The notes below the pieces were generated by a model, which saw only the letters and a list, made by a program, of their open reading frames with translations, was not told the DNA's origin and did not search any database. A stretch of 64,000 bases of DNA from contig NC_066515.1 in assembly GCF_024679095.1 (NCBI RefSeq), forward strand, positions 25,236,887 to 25,300,886, given 5' to 3'. Position 1 is the first letter of the stretch. Each line of letters begins with the position of its first letter. Made by a program: the position numbers and the translations under genes. This stretch comes from Eriocheir sinensis. Its lineage: Eukaryota > Arthropoda > Malacostraca > Decapoda > Varunidae. Of this stretch, positions 1 through 17,519 are shown piece by piece.

Positions 1-420
1 AGAGATGGAATGGACAGGAAGGAAGGAGAGAGACGAAGAGACACAGAGAGAAAGGGAGGCAGAAAACGAGAGAAAATTAAAAGCGATAACATGAAAGGGA
101 ACCAAAAAGAAAGAGAAAAAGAAGATTCGCTATTATTTTTATTATTTTCTTTTTCTTATTTTTCCTTTCTCTATATTTTCTCCTCTTTCCACACAGAGAA
201 AGGGAAGCAGAAAAGGAAAGAAAACATAAGAGAGAGAAAATTAAAAGCGTTACATGAAAGAGAACCAAAAAGAATAGAAAAAGAAGATTCACTATTATTA
301 TTATTATTATTTTCTTTCTTATTTTTCCTATCTTATTTCTCCTCTTTCTCCTTGGTGGTCTATTTGCCTGGTATCTTCTTTTTATACTTCCTTTTAAGAC
401 CATTTGATTCCCTATAAAAC
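1..420. repeat. Two-copy tandem repeat (about 150-175 bp unit)
   Basis: The stretch from gagaaagggaggcag (near 50) through the purine-rich and TTATT-rich parts recurs from gagaaagggaagcag (near 197). Both copies share ttaaaagcg, gaaccaaaaaga and gaagattc followed by a TTA-rich tract. The open frames here reflect base composition and are not genes. Confidence 0.75.
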
Positions 421-429
421 GCTAACAAA

Positions 430-1800
430 TTCCCTTTACGATTTCCTGATTCACTTTAGTGCTCCCCAATTTCTTTTAAAACTTCTCCTCTTGCATTTTT
501 TTAATTATTCTAAGAGGCATGAGAGACTTATTTCTGAGATTCCTTATAAGCTTTTCCAAGAGGTTCTCCGTATCGTCTAAATCCCAAAGAAGTTTCAGTA
601 TCTCTTTCCAGTCTTCGGAAGTATTTGAATTCCTTTGCACGATTTTCAAAAGGTGTCTGGTTCTCCTGCATTTCCTTCAGTAATTCTAAGCGGCAGGAGT
701 CAGCGTGGTTCGAGACTCCCTTTTACCTATTCAGATCCCTTCAGAGCCCCTCACTGCGGCCCTTGATCCTCTTACATACATTCGAATCACCGCAGATCTT
801 CCCTAAACCCGAACGAATATCCTTTTCCACGTTTGTACCGTTTATATTTTGTTTTAACAACGCTGCTTCCTTTGAATGCTCTTTAGTCTTTCATAAACCC
901 TTGCAGGAGTGTTTTTATAACGTCAAACTATATAGAAATAAGCATCGAATACCCTAGCAAACGTACCGGCATCCTATTATGCTCGTTCCTGTTGTCCTCG
1001 ATCTTTTTGTATGTATTCAACCCTCTGTCCAATCCTCTTAGTCATAACACTCCTATAAATGCTTGCAACCTTTTCCTCATTATACCTAGAATCACTTGAA
1101 ATCGAACCATACCTTTCTAAAAAGCATTTGAATCCTTTTATGTACGACTGAACCTCCATTGCGCCCATTCAAACCCAAGCAAATGCAATTCAATTCTCTA
1201 GTCGTAACCTTCCTAAAAAACATCCAATCCTTTTCTAGGTGTTTCTGGGTGCGCTTGAATGCAACTCAAGCTTATGTATAGAACTTTTTGAATCCCTATA
1301 CATATTAGCACTATCCTACCCATTCAGATTCTAATAAAGGCGATTGAAAACTCTTGTAAATACTTTTGAATCGTGTCGAGGAATTTTTCACTTCCTTGTA
1401 AACTTCCTGAAAATTATTGGATCCTTTACAAACATACTTGAACACCACTCCGCCCTCCCGAAGCCTCCTGCGTCCTCCTCTCACGCCCTTCCTTATCTGG
1501 ACATGAGCTTGAAATCCCCCACGACACAAGCATCTTTAAGGCATGTCCCTCCGTCCTCTCCTCCACCCCTTACCCCTTATCCCTTCCTTTCACCTTTACT
1601 GTCTCGTCCCTCTCTTCCTTTCCTCCTTCCTTTTTTCCTTTTTCCCGCACCCTTTGACCTACTCTGCCTCTTTCTCTCTCTCTTTGTTTCTCTCAAAGTG
1701 CGTGCGAGTGTCTCTTTTCTCTTCTCTCTTCCGTTATGGCGGTTCTTTGTATTGTTGTTGTTTTCAGGCTTTCTTTAGGCTCGCCAAATGTTGACGCTCA
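430..1800. other. Non-coding stretch with degenerate TTGAATCC-like periodicity
   Basis: No gene was recognised. Variants of ttgaatcc(c/t)tt recur irregularly (near 627, 782, 1128, 1288, 1365), suggesting an old, eroded short tandem repeat. From 1550 the + strand becomes pyrimidine-rich (C/T). Confidence 0.4.
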
Positions 1801-1954
1801 TAACACCTAGCATCGTACTCCTCTATCTGAACAACGATAACGCTCATGAACACTAAGTACTGCTTCCGAATCAATAGTGTAAAACAATAATGAATAATAA
1901 GTGTAAAGAAGCTATTGGAAAGTAAAAAATAGAAGAAAAAAAGTGTATCGTTTT

Positions 1955-2345
1955 GATCGAAGTGTCTGAGGGGAGGCCAGATTTGTCCCCCTCGGATAGG
2001 ATAGGGTTAACCTTCACCTATACTAGTGCTTGTCTTTCCGATGGTGCCCCCAATGGATCTGCGCCTCGTCCCTGCAGGCAGAAACTTCGGCTGCTTATTG
2101 GGTCTCCTTACACATCCTCTCTCTCAGGGCTTGGGTCGTTCTCCCGCAGGTTTCCCCGGCCAGAAAGTTTGACGCGTGGGTTGTAGCATTGCTTGGGTGG
2201 TTTTCTCGCGCGTAAGGGATTAGTTTTCAGTCCCGCAGGCTTTCCCGGGCTAATCTGCGCCGTGCCTTACCGGAGACATAATAGGAACAGCCGCGTCCCT
2301 TCCTCCGCGTGTTAGAGTCAAGAATACGAGACCCCAAAGTGTATT
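1955..2345. other. GC-rich island of unknown nature
   Basis: This patch is markedly richer in G, C and CpG than its surroundings. It contains two similar blocks, ctcccgcaggtttccccggc (2141-2160) and gtcccgcaggctttcccggg (2230-2249). Open frames of 61-77 codons cross it but match no family I know. It could be a transposable element fragment, an unplaced 5' exon or promoter of the ferlin gene, or a CpG-rich repeat; none can be shown. Confidence 0.35.
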
Positions 2346-2346
2346 G

Positions 2347-3450
<1,104 letters not shown>

Positions 3451-3489
3451 CATGTTTATTACGTTTCCTGTTTGTCCGCTTTGTCTTCC

Positions 3490-3670
3490 TGAGAGAGAGA
3501 GAGAGAGAGAGAGAGAAAAAATTCAATGAGACAAAACAAGACATATAATAGACGTCTGAAAGAGAGAGAGAGAGAGAGATATGGGATGCTCCTCTTGAAA
3601 GCATCTAACATCAGCCGATTCTTCTCTGAGTGGGTGTAATAGTAGTAGTAGTAGTAGTAGTAATAGTAGT

Positions 3671-3716
<46 letters not shown>

Positions 3717-3800
3717 CAGTAGTAACAGGAACTTTGATGGTACTTTCCCTCTCTTTGCCATACACACACACACACACACACACGCACACACTCATACACA
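3490..3800. repeat. (GA)n, (AGT)n and (CA)n arrays
   Basis: Short (GA)n tracts near 3491-3515 and 3560-3579, an (AGT)n array at 3639-3724 with minor interruptions, and (CA)n at 3761-3790. Confidence 0.95.
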
Positions 3801-3849
3801 AACATAAGCCAGGCATTCGGGTCCACGCAAGAGAGCTTATACAATCCAA

Positions 3850-4375
3850 TACTTTACTGCCCTCCCTCCCCTCCTTTCTCTCTCTCTCTCCCTTTCCTCC
3901 GGCCTTTCCTCACTTCCTCTTCCTTTCTCTCTCCGTCTCTCTTCCTCTCTTTGTCTTTCCTTCCTCCGTTTGTCTCTCGTGTTCTTTAATTTTGTTTTTC
4001 GTTTTTAGTTTTCCTTCTTCATTTTCGTTTTCATATTCTTGTTTTCCTTTTTTCCGTTTTGTTTTTTTTCCTCCTCCTTCTACTCCTGTTCCATCCTTCT
4101 CACCTCCATTCTCTCCTCTTTCCTCTCTTTTCTCCCGTCTTTCCTCTCTCATGCTCTTCCTCTACCCTCTTTCTCTCTCCCTTTCCTCCCTTCCTTCTGT
4201 TCTTCTCTGCCTTCCTTTCTCTCTTCGTTCCCTCCTTCTCCTTTCTCTTCTCTCCTTCCTCCTCCTTCCTACCTGTTATTCCTCCCTCCTCATTCCTATC
4301 TGCCTTTCCTTCTCCTCTCTCTCCCTCCCTCCCTCCCTCCGCTTCAGTCTCTCTCCTTCAACCCTCCTATTATGC
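3850..4375 (+). repeat. Polypyrimidine tract
   Basis: About 500 bases on the + strand are almost only C and T in irregular cttcct-type order. Open frames rich in Ser, Leu, Phe and Pro are compositional. Confidence 0.85.
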
Positions 4376-4446
4376 ATGGTAAAACTCTGTATAGATTAGT
4401 GTATTGCTGTATTGTGTTGTTCCCTGACCGTGTTTGTGTGTTATAC

Positions 4447-4477
<31 letters not shown>

Positions 4478-4554
4478 GTGTATTGATGAATGCCTGCTTG
4501 ATTGCTTAACTGACTTGCTGACTGAGTAGATAATTGAATATAACTTCCAGATAC

Positions 4555-4935
4555 GCACTCACTCACTCACTCACTCACTCACTCACTCACTCACACACTT
4601 TCTCACTCACTCACTCTCACTCACTCACTCACTCACTCACTCACTCACTCACTCACTCACTCACTCTTACTCACTCACTCACTCACTCTCTCACTCTCTC
4701 ACTCACTCACTCACTCACTCACTCATCCTCACACTGAAATGAATAACTAAATAACTGTTTGAATAATTAACTTAATGAGTGACTGACTGACTGACTGACT
4801 AACTGACTGACTAACTGAGTGACTTCCTGACTAACTAACTGGATAACTGAGTAACTTCTATACTGACTGACTGACTGACTGACTGACCGATGACTGACTG
4901 ACTGACTGACTGACCTACTGACTGACTAACTGACT
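4555..4935. repeat. (ACTC)n array followed by (ACTG/TGAC)n array
   Basis: Tetranucleotide ACTC units fill 4555-4733 with occasional CTCT interruptions. After a 45-base spacer, ACTG units (gactgactga) dominate 4784-4935 and decay to about 5035. Confidence 0.95.
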
Positions 4936-5137
4936 GACTCACCGAATATCTGACTGACCCTTGTACTGGTGTCTGAATGGCCACTTCCTTGACTAATTGA
5001 CTGACCGAATATCTGACTAGTTGACTGAATGACCGACTGGATGGCTCTGTGACCTTTCCTTTGACTGAATCGTTTAGTGTGAATCTCCCTTCCTTGTATT
5101 GCCAATATGAAACACTCAAGTTGATGAAGACGAATTG

Positions 5138-5140
<3 letters not shown>

Positions 5141-5214
<74 letters not shown>

Positions 5215-5700
5215 CTTTGACCTCATGTGACCTATCATATGACCTCTTGCAGTATTTTATGACCTTTTTGTTAGTTTGTTTGTTTGTTTATTTGTGTGTG
5301 TGTGTGTGTTTGTTTGTTTTAAATGCGAGAAAGAAAAGAAAGTGAGAAATAAGAACTAGAAGAGGAGGAGGAGGAGGAGGAGGAGGAGGAGGAGGAATAA
5401 TTTCTAAGAGGACATCAAACAGAGAGGCTCATTTATCATAATTATCATATTAATAACCCACTATCATTATCATTATTTCTCTTTTGTTAATGAGTTCAAG
5501 AGTGATGGTGATGATGATGGTAATGAAGATGATGATAGTGAATGTGTCGACTAAGATGATGAAAATGAAAATAATAATAGTAATAATGATAGTAGTAGTA
5601 GTAGTAGTAGTAGTAGCAGTAGTAAAATGAGGAGGAATAGGAGTTATAGTAGTAGTAGTAGTAGTAGTAGTAGTAGCAGTAGTAGTAGTAGTAATAATGG
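5141..5700. repeat. (CT)n, (GAG)n and (AGT)n arrays upstream of the first exon
   Basis: (CT)n at 5141-5211, (GAG)n at 5360-5396, GAT/AAT-rich tract at 5450-5580, and (AGT)n at 5590-5628 and 5650-5692. Between 5750 and 5908 there are four cag^gt sequences, the last being the acceptor used for the exon at 5909. Confidence 0.93.
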
Positions 5701-5908
5701 AATGATAAAAACAATGATTAATGACAGTATTGCATGAGGTATAATGACACAGGTAATTATAGTGATTAGAAATGAAGTAGAAATCGTAATATTCCTACAG
5801 GTAATGACACTGGATGAAAGAGTAAAAGTGAAAGTGGTGGTGGTGGTGGTGGTGGTGCAGGTGACAACACTAATTACTAACCTTTACCTGTGTTTTCTCC
5901 CTCCACAG

Positions 5909-5967
5909 GTGCGTCTCAGTTTACGCGCGTAGCCGAAGACACGGGGGACGATGCCTTCTTTGACGAG
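5909..5967 (+). CDS. Otof: Ferlin exon: C2A, N-terminal strands
   Basis: This is the first recognisable exon. The acceptor is ctccacag at 5901-5908 and the donor gtgagc starts at 5968. The first two bases complete a Gly codon begun in the missing upstream exon; then 19 codons read ASQFTRVAEDTGDDAFFDE. This matches the otoferlin C2A segment that reads GQSFYSRV...ADFDE as I recall it, including the terminal acidic FDE. The exon ends in phase 0. A (CT)n array starts only about 8 bases after the donor. The preceding exon, which should encode the start Met and about 25 residues, was searched for in 1-5900 and not found, so it probably lies upstream. Confidence 0.88.
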
Positions 5968-5974
5968 GTGAGCT

Positions 5975-6394
<420 letters not shown>

Positions 6395-6689
6395 GTCCCT
6401 TCCTTTTTTCCTCTTTTTCCCTCTCCTCTCCCCTTCTTTATCATTCTTTCCTCCATTTTTCTCCCCTTCTCCTCTTTCCTCCCTCACCATTCCCTCCCTC
6501 GTCCATTCCCTTCCTTTTACTCACGTGATTACTTTTCCCCTCCTCTCTTCCTCCTCCTCCCTCTCTCCCTCCCTGTCGCCCCTCGTAAGCAGAACAAAGG
6601 CGCGGTCCAACACATAACGCTATTGACGAGGTGGACGCAGTGCCGCCTAACGTCACACCCTTATTAGCAGACGCCATAGTTTTAAGCTC

Positions 6690-7230
6690 CTCCGTTATCC
6701 AATGTTTATCGCCCTAAATCTCCGCCATCCTTTATCCTTATCGCTAATCCTTGTTACTGAGGGATTTAGAAGGCTTTTGAGGTGTCTTCTATCCGCTTTA
6801 AGTAATCGTAGTGAGGAGGATAAGTGAAGTAATGAAGGTTTGATGTTTTGTATTCACTTGGCATAATCCCTGCGTCTTTTCCATCACCTTTCTTTATCGC
6901 CCTTTATCTCCCCCATCCTTTGATATGTCTAGTATTTCTTCCCTCTAAGTGTTTTATAAGTTATTTAAGGTGTTTTCCGTCTTACTTTAGTCTTGGTGGT
7001 GATAAGTATAAGTGGATGATTGTTAGTTTACTGTATGAGCTGTTCTTTGCATATTTACTTCACTTATTTTACGCTTTTTTTATCCCTCTATATCTCCCCC
7101 ATCCTTTAGTCTGTCTACTATTTCTTCCCTCTTAAGTGTTTCAGCCATCATTTAAGTTGTCCTCTCTTCTACTTTATTCATGGTGGTGATAGGCATAAGT
7201 GGATGAGCGAAGGTTAAATATGATAATGAT
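6690..7230. repeat. Three-copy degenerate tandem repeat, unit about 187 bp
   Basis: The segment tttatcgcccta(a/t)atctcc(g/c)ccatccttt recurs near 6706, 6893 and 7078. Each copy is followed by a related tail ending in a gtggtgata/agtggatga-type block. The copies are diverged, so the duplication is old. Confidence 0.65.
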
Positions 7231-7658
7231 AACGGGCTCTGTTTGGCGGCCATCTATAATGTTTACCTTCCTCGGCGATCGTCATTTGTTTACGGTGTTG
7301 ACGGAAGGGAGGGAGGAGGAGGATCGGCCGTTTCTTTAGGCTTAACGAGTAGGTTGATTCGCTTTTGTTTTCCTTAGTTATTAATTTTTTTACTAATCTT
7401 TATCTATTGTTCTATGTCTATTCTTCTTGCTTTTTAGTTTTGGTATAGAGATCGGGTTTTTTTTTTCGTTTATATTTCATCTTTTTTTTTTGTTTTATGT
7501 CTTAAGTTTTCCCTTTATTGGTTTATTTAACTTATTTCTTAACCTTTTGTTTTTAAGTGTGTTTTTTTTGGCAATTTCTTTTGTTTCTATTCATTCGTGT
7601 TCATCGATTTACTTTCCATTTAGGGGGAGACTCGTTATTTTTTTCTGAGTTCACCCGA

Positions 7659-7704
7659 CATATGACCACAGATGTTGCGCCGACTAAACGAAACTTTCCA
7701 ACTT
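7659..7704 (+). repeat. Dispersed 46-bp element, copy 1
   Basis: The 46 bases from catatgaccacagatgttg onward recur at 47271-47316 with two mismatches, with unrelated flanks. It is probably the conserved core of a dispersed repeat or transposon end. Confidence 0.7.
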
Positions 7705-8059
7705 CTCAGGGACCACTTCTCTCCTTCCTTGGTCATAGTACACCTTGTTTATCATTATTCTCATTATTTATATTTCCTGTTTATCATTTTTATCACTAAT
7801 GTTTATCCTTATTGTTTATTATTCCTGTTCAACCTCCTCATAGTCGCCAGGATCCTTGATAACTAAAGCAAGGGAGGATAAATTCGACGGGGGAAATGAT
7901 TTATCACTTCTAAAGACGCCGTTAACCCAGCACATAGACGGCGCTTTAAATAATTAACTGTCCCTTACGTTCGTGGAAGAATATATGGGATAACACTTTC
8001 CTCAACCTCCACCTCGCTAACCTTAACCGTTCTCTCCCCTTCCTTCCTTCCCCTCGCAG

Positions 8060-8248
8060 GTGTTGGTGTGGCCAGTGGGCAGGTGCGTGGAGCCCGGCGA
8101 GGAGGTCCAGGTGCAGCTTCAGGTGGTTAGCCGGTACTTCAGCAACAAGGTGATCGCCAACTACGCCCTGGTCCTGCAACGGCTGGTGGGGGAAGGCGCG
8201 TTGGCTGTCACTGACCACATGACGGACGCGAATAACAAGCTTGTGCAG
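8060..8248 (+). CDS. Otof: Ferlin exon: C2A, C-terminal half
   Basis: The 189-nt exon encodes 63 complete codons starting VLVWPVGRCVEPGEEVQVQL and ending TDANNKLVQ. It has phase 0 at both ends, acceptor ccctcgcag and donor gtgagg. It aligns without gaps to the otoferlin C2A segment that begins TFRWPVASSID and contains the motif YSKVFSNKLIG (here SRYFSNKVIA) and the end DNNAIIK (here ANNKLVQ). Codon choice is strongly G/C at third positions, unlike the surrounding intron. Because both flanking introns are phase 0, the exon could be skipped without a frameshift, but that would destroy C2A. Confidence 0.95.
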
Positions 8249-8360
8249 GTGAGGGAGGTTAGGTTAAGTTAAGGGAATGTTACTGAAAAGGCGATGTTAG
8301 ATACGTTAGAGAAGTGTATCCTAAGGGCGTAAGTTAAGTTTAGGAGGTGTAACTTGCTTT

Positions 8361-8457
8361 TTTATTTTATTTTACAACAGAGGAGACAGATCAAGGGCAC
8401 AAAAAAAAGGAAACAATAATAAAAAAAAGCCCGCTACTCGCTGCTCCTAAAAAGAAT
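8361..8457 (+). repeat. Crab SINE-like short interspersed element, copy a
   Basis: It contains acaacagaggagacag, tcaagggcac, ggaaacaataataaaa and gcccgctactcgctgctcct in order. Reverse-strand copies occur near 24727-24868, 41570-41835 and 42230-42360, and a partial forward copy near 50455-50510. I recall similar text from portunid crabs. No tRNA-type A and B boxes were identified with confidence. Confidence 0.7.
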
Positions 8458-9138
8458 AAGCATAAGTGAGGTGTGAGTTAAGTGTATATAAGCATGTCGT
8501 AATTACCAGTTAAGTAAGGTTAGGACACGTTAAGAGGGTGTAAATTTGGGTGTTGTTTAAGTTGAAAAGTATTGGATAAGGTTGTGCTGGTACTTGAGGG
8601 GGAATTAAGTTACAAAAAGGTTATCGTACAGTTCAAGTTAAGAAGATACAAGTTTGTGGTTTTGTATATTAAGCTAGAATATAATTGCACGATGGAATGC
8701 TATAAAAAAAAAACAGTGCACGTTGATGTAGGTATGTGAAGTAAAATTAATATATTGTTTTAAAAGGACCGAAGTTAAGATTACAAGTAGAGTCTTTATC
8801 TTTCCTTATATTACCAAACCATATTATCTTTTACTTTCTTATGTCTTCCCACGCAAGCTCTCCTCACTTAATGGGTTACTTACTGACATACTTACTCTCC
8901 TCACTTACTTACTCACTTACTGTCCTTCTCAGCTCACTAATTGGTCTAAAACAAATAAAAAGTCAATCATTCGCGAGTTATAAAGGTGGGATCAAGTCAT
9001 CACCTGGGCTTGATAACGTCAGGTGTGCGAGAGATTTAATTGCTTCCTCTGATCCTAACAAACAAAGGGAGGAGGCAGGTACAGGTAAGGCTTAGCTACA
9101 GGTTAATTGGAGGTAACGAAGAGCTAATGAATGTTTTG

Positions 9139-9879
<741 letters not shown>

Positions 9880-10118
9880 GGATGCTGCTAATCAGAATCT
9901 TGGGCCCAAAGGATTCACTGACATACTAACTTAGAGAAAGAAAGAAGAAATGAAAGTTAAAGAGGCGCGCGAGTGCTTGAAATGAAGTTAGCAGAGAGAG
10001 AGAGAGAGAGAGAACCCACGCACAGGTATCAGATAAGCGTTTCCTTTCACTCATTCACTCTCTCACTTTCTCTCTCTCTCTCTTTTTCTATTTCTGGCGT
10101 TAGTTAAGCCTTCTCATG

Positions 10119-10820
<702 letters not shown>

Positions 10821-10901
10821 TGATGATGTAAGTAAATGAAACAGAGAGAAGAGAGAAGCTCGACCAGATTACCTCCACTAACACGGCTTTTCTCTCCACA
10901 G

Positions 10902-11377
10902 ACTCTCATCTCGTTCGAGGCGCGTTACGTCCCTCCGCCGGGAACTGGAGGAGGAGGAGGGAGGAGGAGGAGCAGAGGGCGTAGTAGCATCACAGCAGGA
11001 GGAGGAGGAGGAGGAGGAGGAGGAGGGAGAGAAGACATTGAGGAAATAGGACTCGTGGTAGGATCAGGAGCCAGAAGGTCCTTGGACGTAGCTGGTGGCG
11101 AAGAACGAGGAGGAGGAGGAGGAGGAGGAGGCGAAGTCAGAGGGGAAGGAAGAAGAGGAAGCGAAGGAGGAGGTTACGGAGGAGGAGACTTCTGGGAGAC
11201 CTACGGAGAAGACTTGGACACGGGCTTAGAGGATGATAAACAAATGCTTCTGAATGTGGAGCAAAACATCGCGAATCTAGAGCGAAATATCCTTCAGGAG
11301 CAGACGACGTCGACGTTCAAGCACCTCTCCGGCAGCAGGAGGAGCAAGGAAGCTTCACCCGAGACCCCGAAGAAGAG
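10902..11377 (+). CDS. Otof: Ferlin exon: end of C2A and polyglycine linker
   Basis: The 476-nt exon holds 158 codons plus two bases; acceptor tctccacag, donor gtaagt. It opens TLISFEARYV, matching the end of otoferlin C2A (TSLCVEVRYQ as recalled), then enters an unconserved linker. The linker holds three Gly-rich blocks encoded by GGA-type triplets (10949-10963, 10999-11028, 11108-11135) between Arg- and Glu-rich stretches. The distal part is more ordinary: DFWETYGEDLDTGLEDDKQM, a short predicted helix LLNVEQNIANLERNILQEQ, then a basic Ser-rich end (SGSRRSKEASPETPKK). The C2A-C2B linker of vertebrates is acidic and shorter, so this is a lineage expansion. The exon ends on AG of a split Ser codon. 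Confidence 0.9.
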
Positions 11378-12060
11378 GTAAGTGTCTGGAGTGATTGGAA
11401 GGAATGGACAAAGGGAAAGCAGGAAGAATGGAGTGCATGAAGGAGGGAAAAGAGAGATAGAAGAGAGAAGGAAAGTTAAATGCAAAGAAGAAGGGAATGG
11501 ACGGAAGGGAAAGCAGGAAGAACAGAGTGCATGAAGGAGGGAAAAGAAGGTTAGAAAGAGGGAAAAATGTGTTTGCCTGAGAGAAGGAAAGTTAAATGCA
11601 AGGAAGAAAGGAGTGGACGGAAGGAAAACAGGAAAGAAAGGAGGAAAAGGAAGGGAAAGGAGAGGTGAAAGAGGGAAGGTGTGTGTTTGCCAGAATGAAA
11701 ATAGGCTGTGTAAAAAACGAAAGAAGGAATGGAAGGAAAACAGAAAATAAGGAGGCTACTGTATAATTAAAGAGGGGAGGAAAGGGAAGGGTAAGGAGAG
11801 GAGAAAGAGGAAATATGTGTAAACCAGAATGAAAAGAGACTAATTATACAGAACGAAGGAAGGAATAGAAGGAAAACAGGAAAGAATGGAGTGAAGAAGA
11901 GAATGAAGGAGGAGGAAGATGGGAGGAAGAAAGGAGGGAAGGAAGGGAAGGAAAGATAAATAAAATGTTTGCCAGAGAGAAAGAAAGATAAGATTAGGAG
12001 GAACAAAGGAGGTAGAGAGAGAGAGAGAAGGAGGAATGGAGGAGAAGAGGGAGTGATGGA
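11378..12060 (+). repeat. Polypurine stretch with imperfect tandem copies
   Basis: A/G-rich sequence follows the donor. Blocks such as ggaaagcaggaagaa and gaaaacaggaaagaa recur every 90-130 bases (near 11416, 11506, 11625, 11870), suggesting degenerate tandem duplication. No gene was seen. Confidence 0.7.
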
Positions 12061-12129
12061 GAGAATGGAGGCAAGGAGAAATGGAGGGAAGAAAGTCTTG
12101 ACAGGATAGTAAAGAGAGGAATTTTATCT

Positions 12130-12955
<826 letters not shown>

Positions 12956-12956
12956 T

Positions 12957-14212
12957 CCATTCGTCCTCCAATTTTTTCTCTTCCTCTCATTTCACGGACC
13001 CTGCTTATATTACCCTCCTCCTCCTCCTCCTCCTCCTCCTCCTCTTCTCCTCCTCTTCATCATCCTTGTCCTCTATATTTACGATCTATTCCCTTCTTTT
13101 ATCTTCTCATTTTTCATTTTCTCTTTTTTTATTTATTTTTTTCTTCTCCTCTTTATACAGTTTTCCTTCTTATCCTTTTCTCCTTCGTTTCTTTTTCCTT
13201 CTCCTTCTTTATTCTCTTCTGTTTTCCCTTCCCCGGTTTTCTCTTTTATTTTCCCTTTTCTTCCTCCTTTTTCTTTCCTTTTATTCCTATTCCCCTGTTC
13301 TTCCTTTCTCATTTATCCCTCTTCTCCCCTCCTCTGTTATCTCCTCTTCACTCTACCATTCTCTTCCTTTCCTTTCCTTTACTTCTCCTTCTCTCTCCTC
13401 CTCCTCCGCCTACGCCCCATACATGTCCTTCATTATTCCTTCCTCTCCTTTTTCCACTCTCCTTCCTTCCTTCCTTCCTTCTTCTTTGTTTTGTTATTTC
13501 CTTTTTTTCTTCATTTTCCTCTTTGTTTTATCTTTCTTTTTCGTTCCTTCTTACATCTCTTTCTTTCTTCTTTAGTTTCCTTTTTGTTTTCTCTTTCTTC
13601 ATTCCTGTTTTCTATTCCTTTCTCCTCCTCCTCCTCCTTCTCTTTCTCTTTCCCTCCCTTTCTCTCAGGTTTCTTCCTTCTTTCTTTTCCTTCCTTCCTT
13701 TCTTTCCTTTTCTATCTCCTTCTTTCTTCCTTCTCCCATTTATTCCCTCCATTTTTCACCATTTTACTCTTTCCTCCCTTCTTCTTTTCCTTCTTTCTCT
13801 ATCTCCCATTCTTCTTCCTTTCCCCTCCAGGCTCCTCTCTTCATTACTTCTTCCTCCTTTCCTTTCTCTTCCTCTCTCCCTCTCTTCCTCCCCTACCTCC
13901 CTCTCTCCTCTCTCCACCCGTCTCTTCTCTCAATCACTTTTCCCTTCCCTCCCTCCCTCCCTGCCTCCCTGCCTCTCTCCCTTCCCCTCCTCTCCCTTCC
14001 CTTCCTCCCTCCCTGCCTCTCTTCCTTCCCTTCCTCTCCCCTTCCTCTCCCTTCCCTCCCCCCTACACTTCCTCTCTCCCCTCCCTTCCTCTCCCTCCCT
14101 CCTTCCCTCCCTGCCTCTCTTCCTTCCCTTCCTCTCCCTTCCCCCCTTCCTCTCCCTTCCCTTCCTCTCCCCCCTTCCTCTCCCTTCCCTCCCTCCCTTC
14201 CGTCCCTGCCGC
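12957..14212 (+). repeat. 1.25-kb polypyrimidine tract
   Basis: The + strand is almost purely C and T for over a kilobase, including (CTC)n at 13015-13042 and C-rich ccctccctgcctctctt units at 13960-14200. The 466-codon open frame here is compositional (Ser, Phe, Leu, Pro only). Confidence 0.9.
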
Positions 14213-14445
14213 CTGGTGTGTGTGAGATAACAATAATTATGGAGCCACTCTCCCTTTACACTCCCTTTATTCTCCCTTTCCTTATGCTCTCCCTTCTATG
14301 CTCTTAATTTTTTTTTTATACTCATTTCCTTCCTTCCTATTGTTCCCTTTCTCTACTCAATATCTCCCTTTATTTTTCATTCTTATTCTCCCTTATTTTC
14401 CCTCTCCCTTCCTTTATCCTCCCTTTCCTTATTCCCTCCCTTCTC

Positions 14446-15167
<722 letters not shown>

Positions 15168-15359
15168 TCATTTTCCTTCACTTCCTCCTCTATTTTTATT
15201 TTTATTATTGTCATTATCTTTATTTTCCTTTCTCCTCCTTCTTTCTTTCTAACTTTTTATTTTATTTTTTTTTCTCTGTATTTCTTTTTCTCTGTTTGTT
15301 GGTCTAAGTTGTTTGTCTATTTTTCTTTTCTTTTTATTTTTGTTTGTTCTTTGTCTCTC

Positions 15360-15840
15360 ATCTTCGTCCTCTTCTTCTTCCTCTTCTTTCTTCTCCTCCT
15401 TCTCCTTCTTCTTCCTCTCTTCCATTGCCTTCCTTAACTCTTCTCCTCCTCTTCTTCTTCCTCTTCCTCTTCCTCTCGTTTTCCTCCTCTTTTAGTCCTT
15501 ACTGCTATCAACTCTCCTCCTCCTCCTCCTCCTCCTCCTCCTCCTCCTCCTCCTCCTTCTCTTTCATTGCCTTCCTTAACTCTTCTCCTCCTCTTCTTCT
15601 TCTTCCTCCTCTCGTTTTCCTCCTGTTTGAATCCTTACCGCTATCAACTCTCCTCCTCCTCCTCCTCCTCCTCCTCCTCCTCCTCCTCCTACTCCTCCTC
15701 CTCCTCCTTCTTCCTCTCTTCCATTGCCTTCCTTAACTCTTCTCCTCCTCTTCTTCTTCCTCTTCCTCTCGTTTCTCTCCTCTTTGAATCCTTACTTCTA
15801 TCAATTCTCCTCCTCCTCCTCCTCCTCCTCCTCCAATCAT
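15360..15840 (+). repeat. Three-copy composite tandem repeat with (TCC)n cores
   Basis: The block cattgccttccttaactctt recurs near 15424, 15565 and 15722. Each copy continues through CTT/CTC-rich sequence, a tcgttt-type spacer, then cttac...ctatcaa.tctcc and a (TCC)n array. The (TCC)n lengths differ between copies. Confidence 0.85.
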
Positions 15841-17440
<1,600 letters not shown>

Positions 17441-17519
17441 TGCAGGTCAGCGGAGGTCGGGGGGGGGGGGTAGGTGTTTGCCCTCATAAAAGCAGGTTAA
17501 CCTAAACTTTACTGGACAT

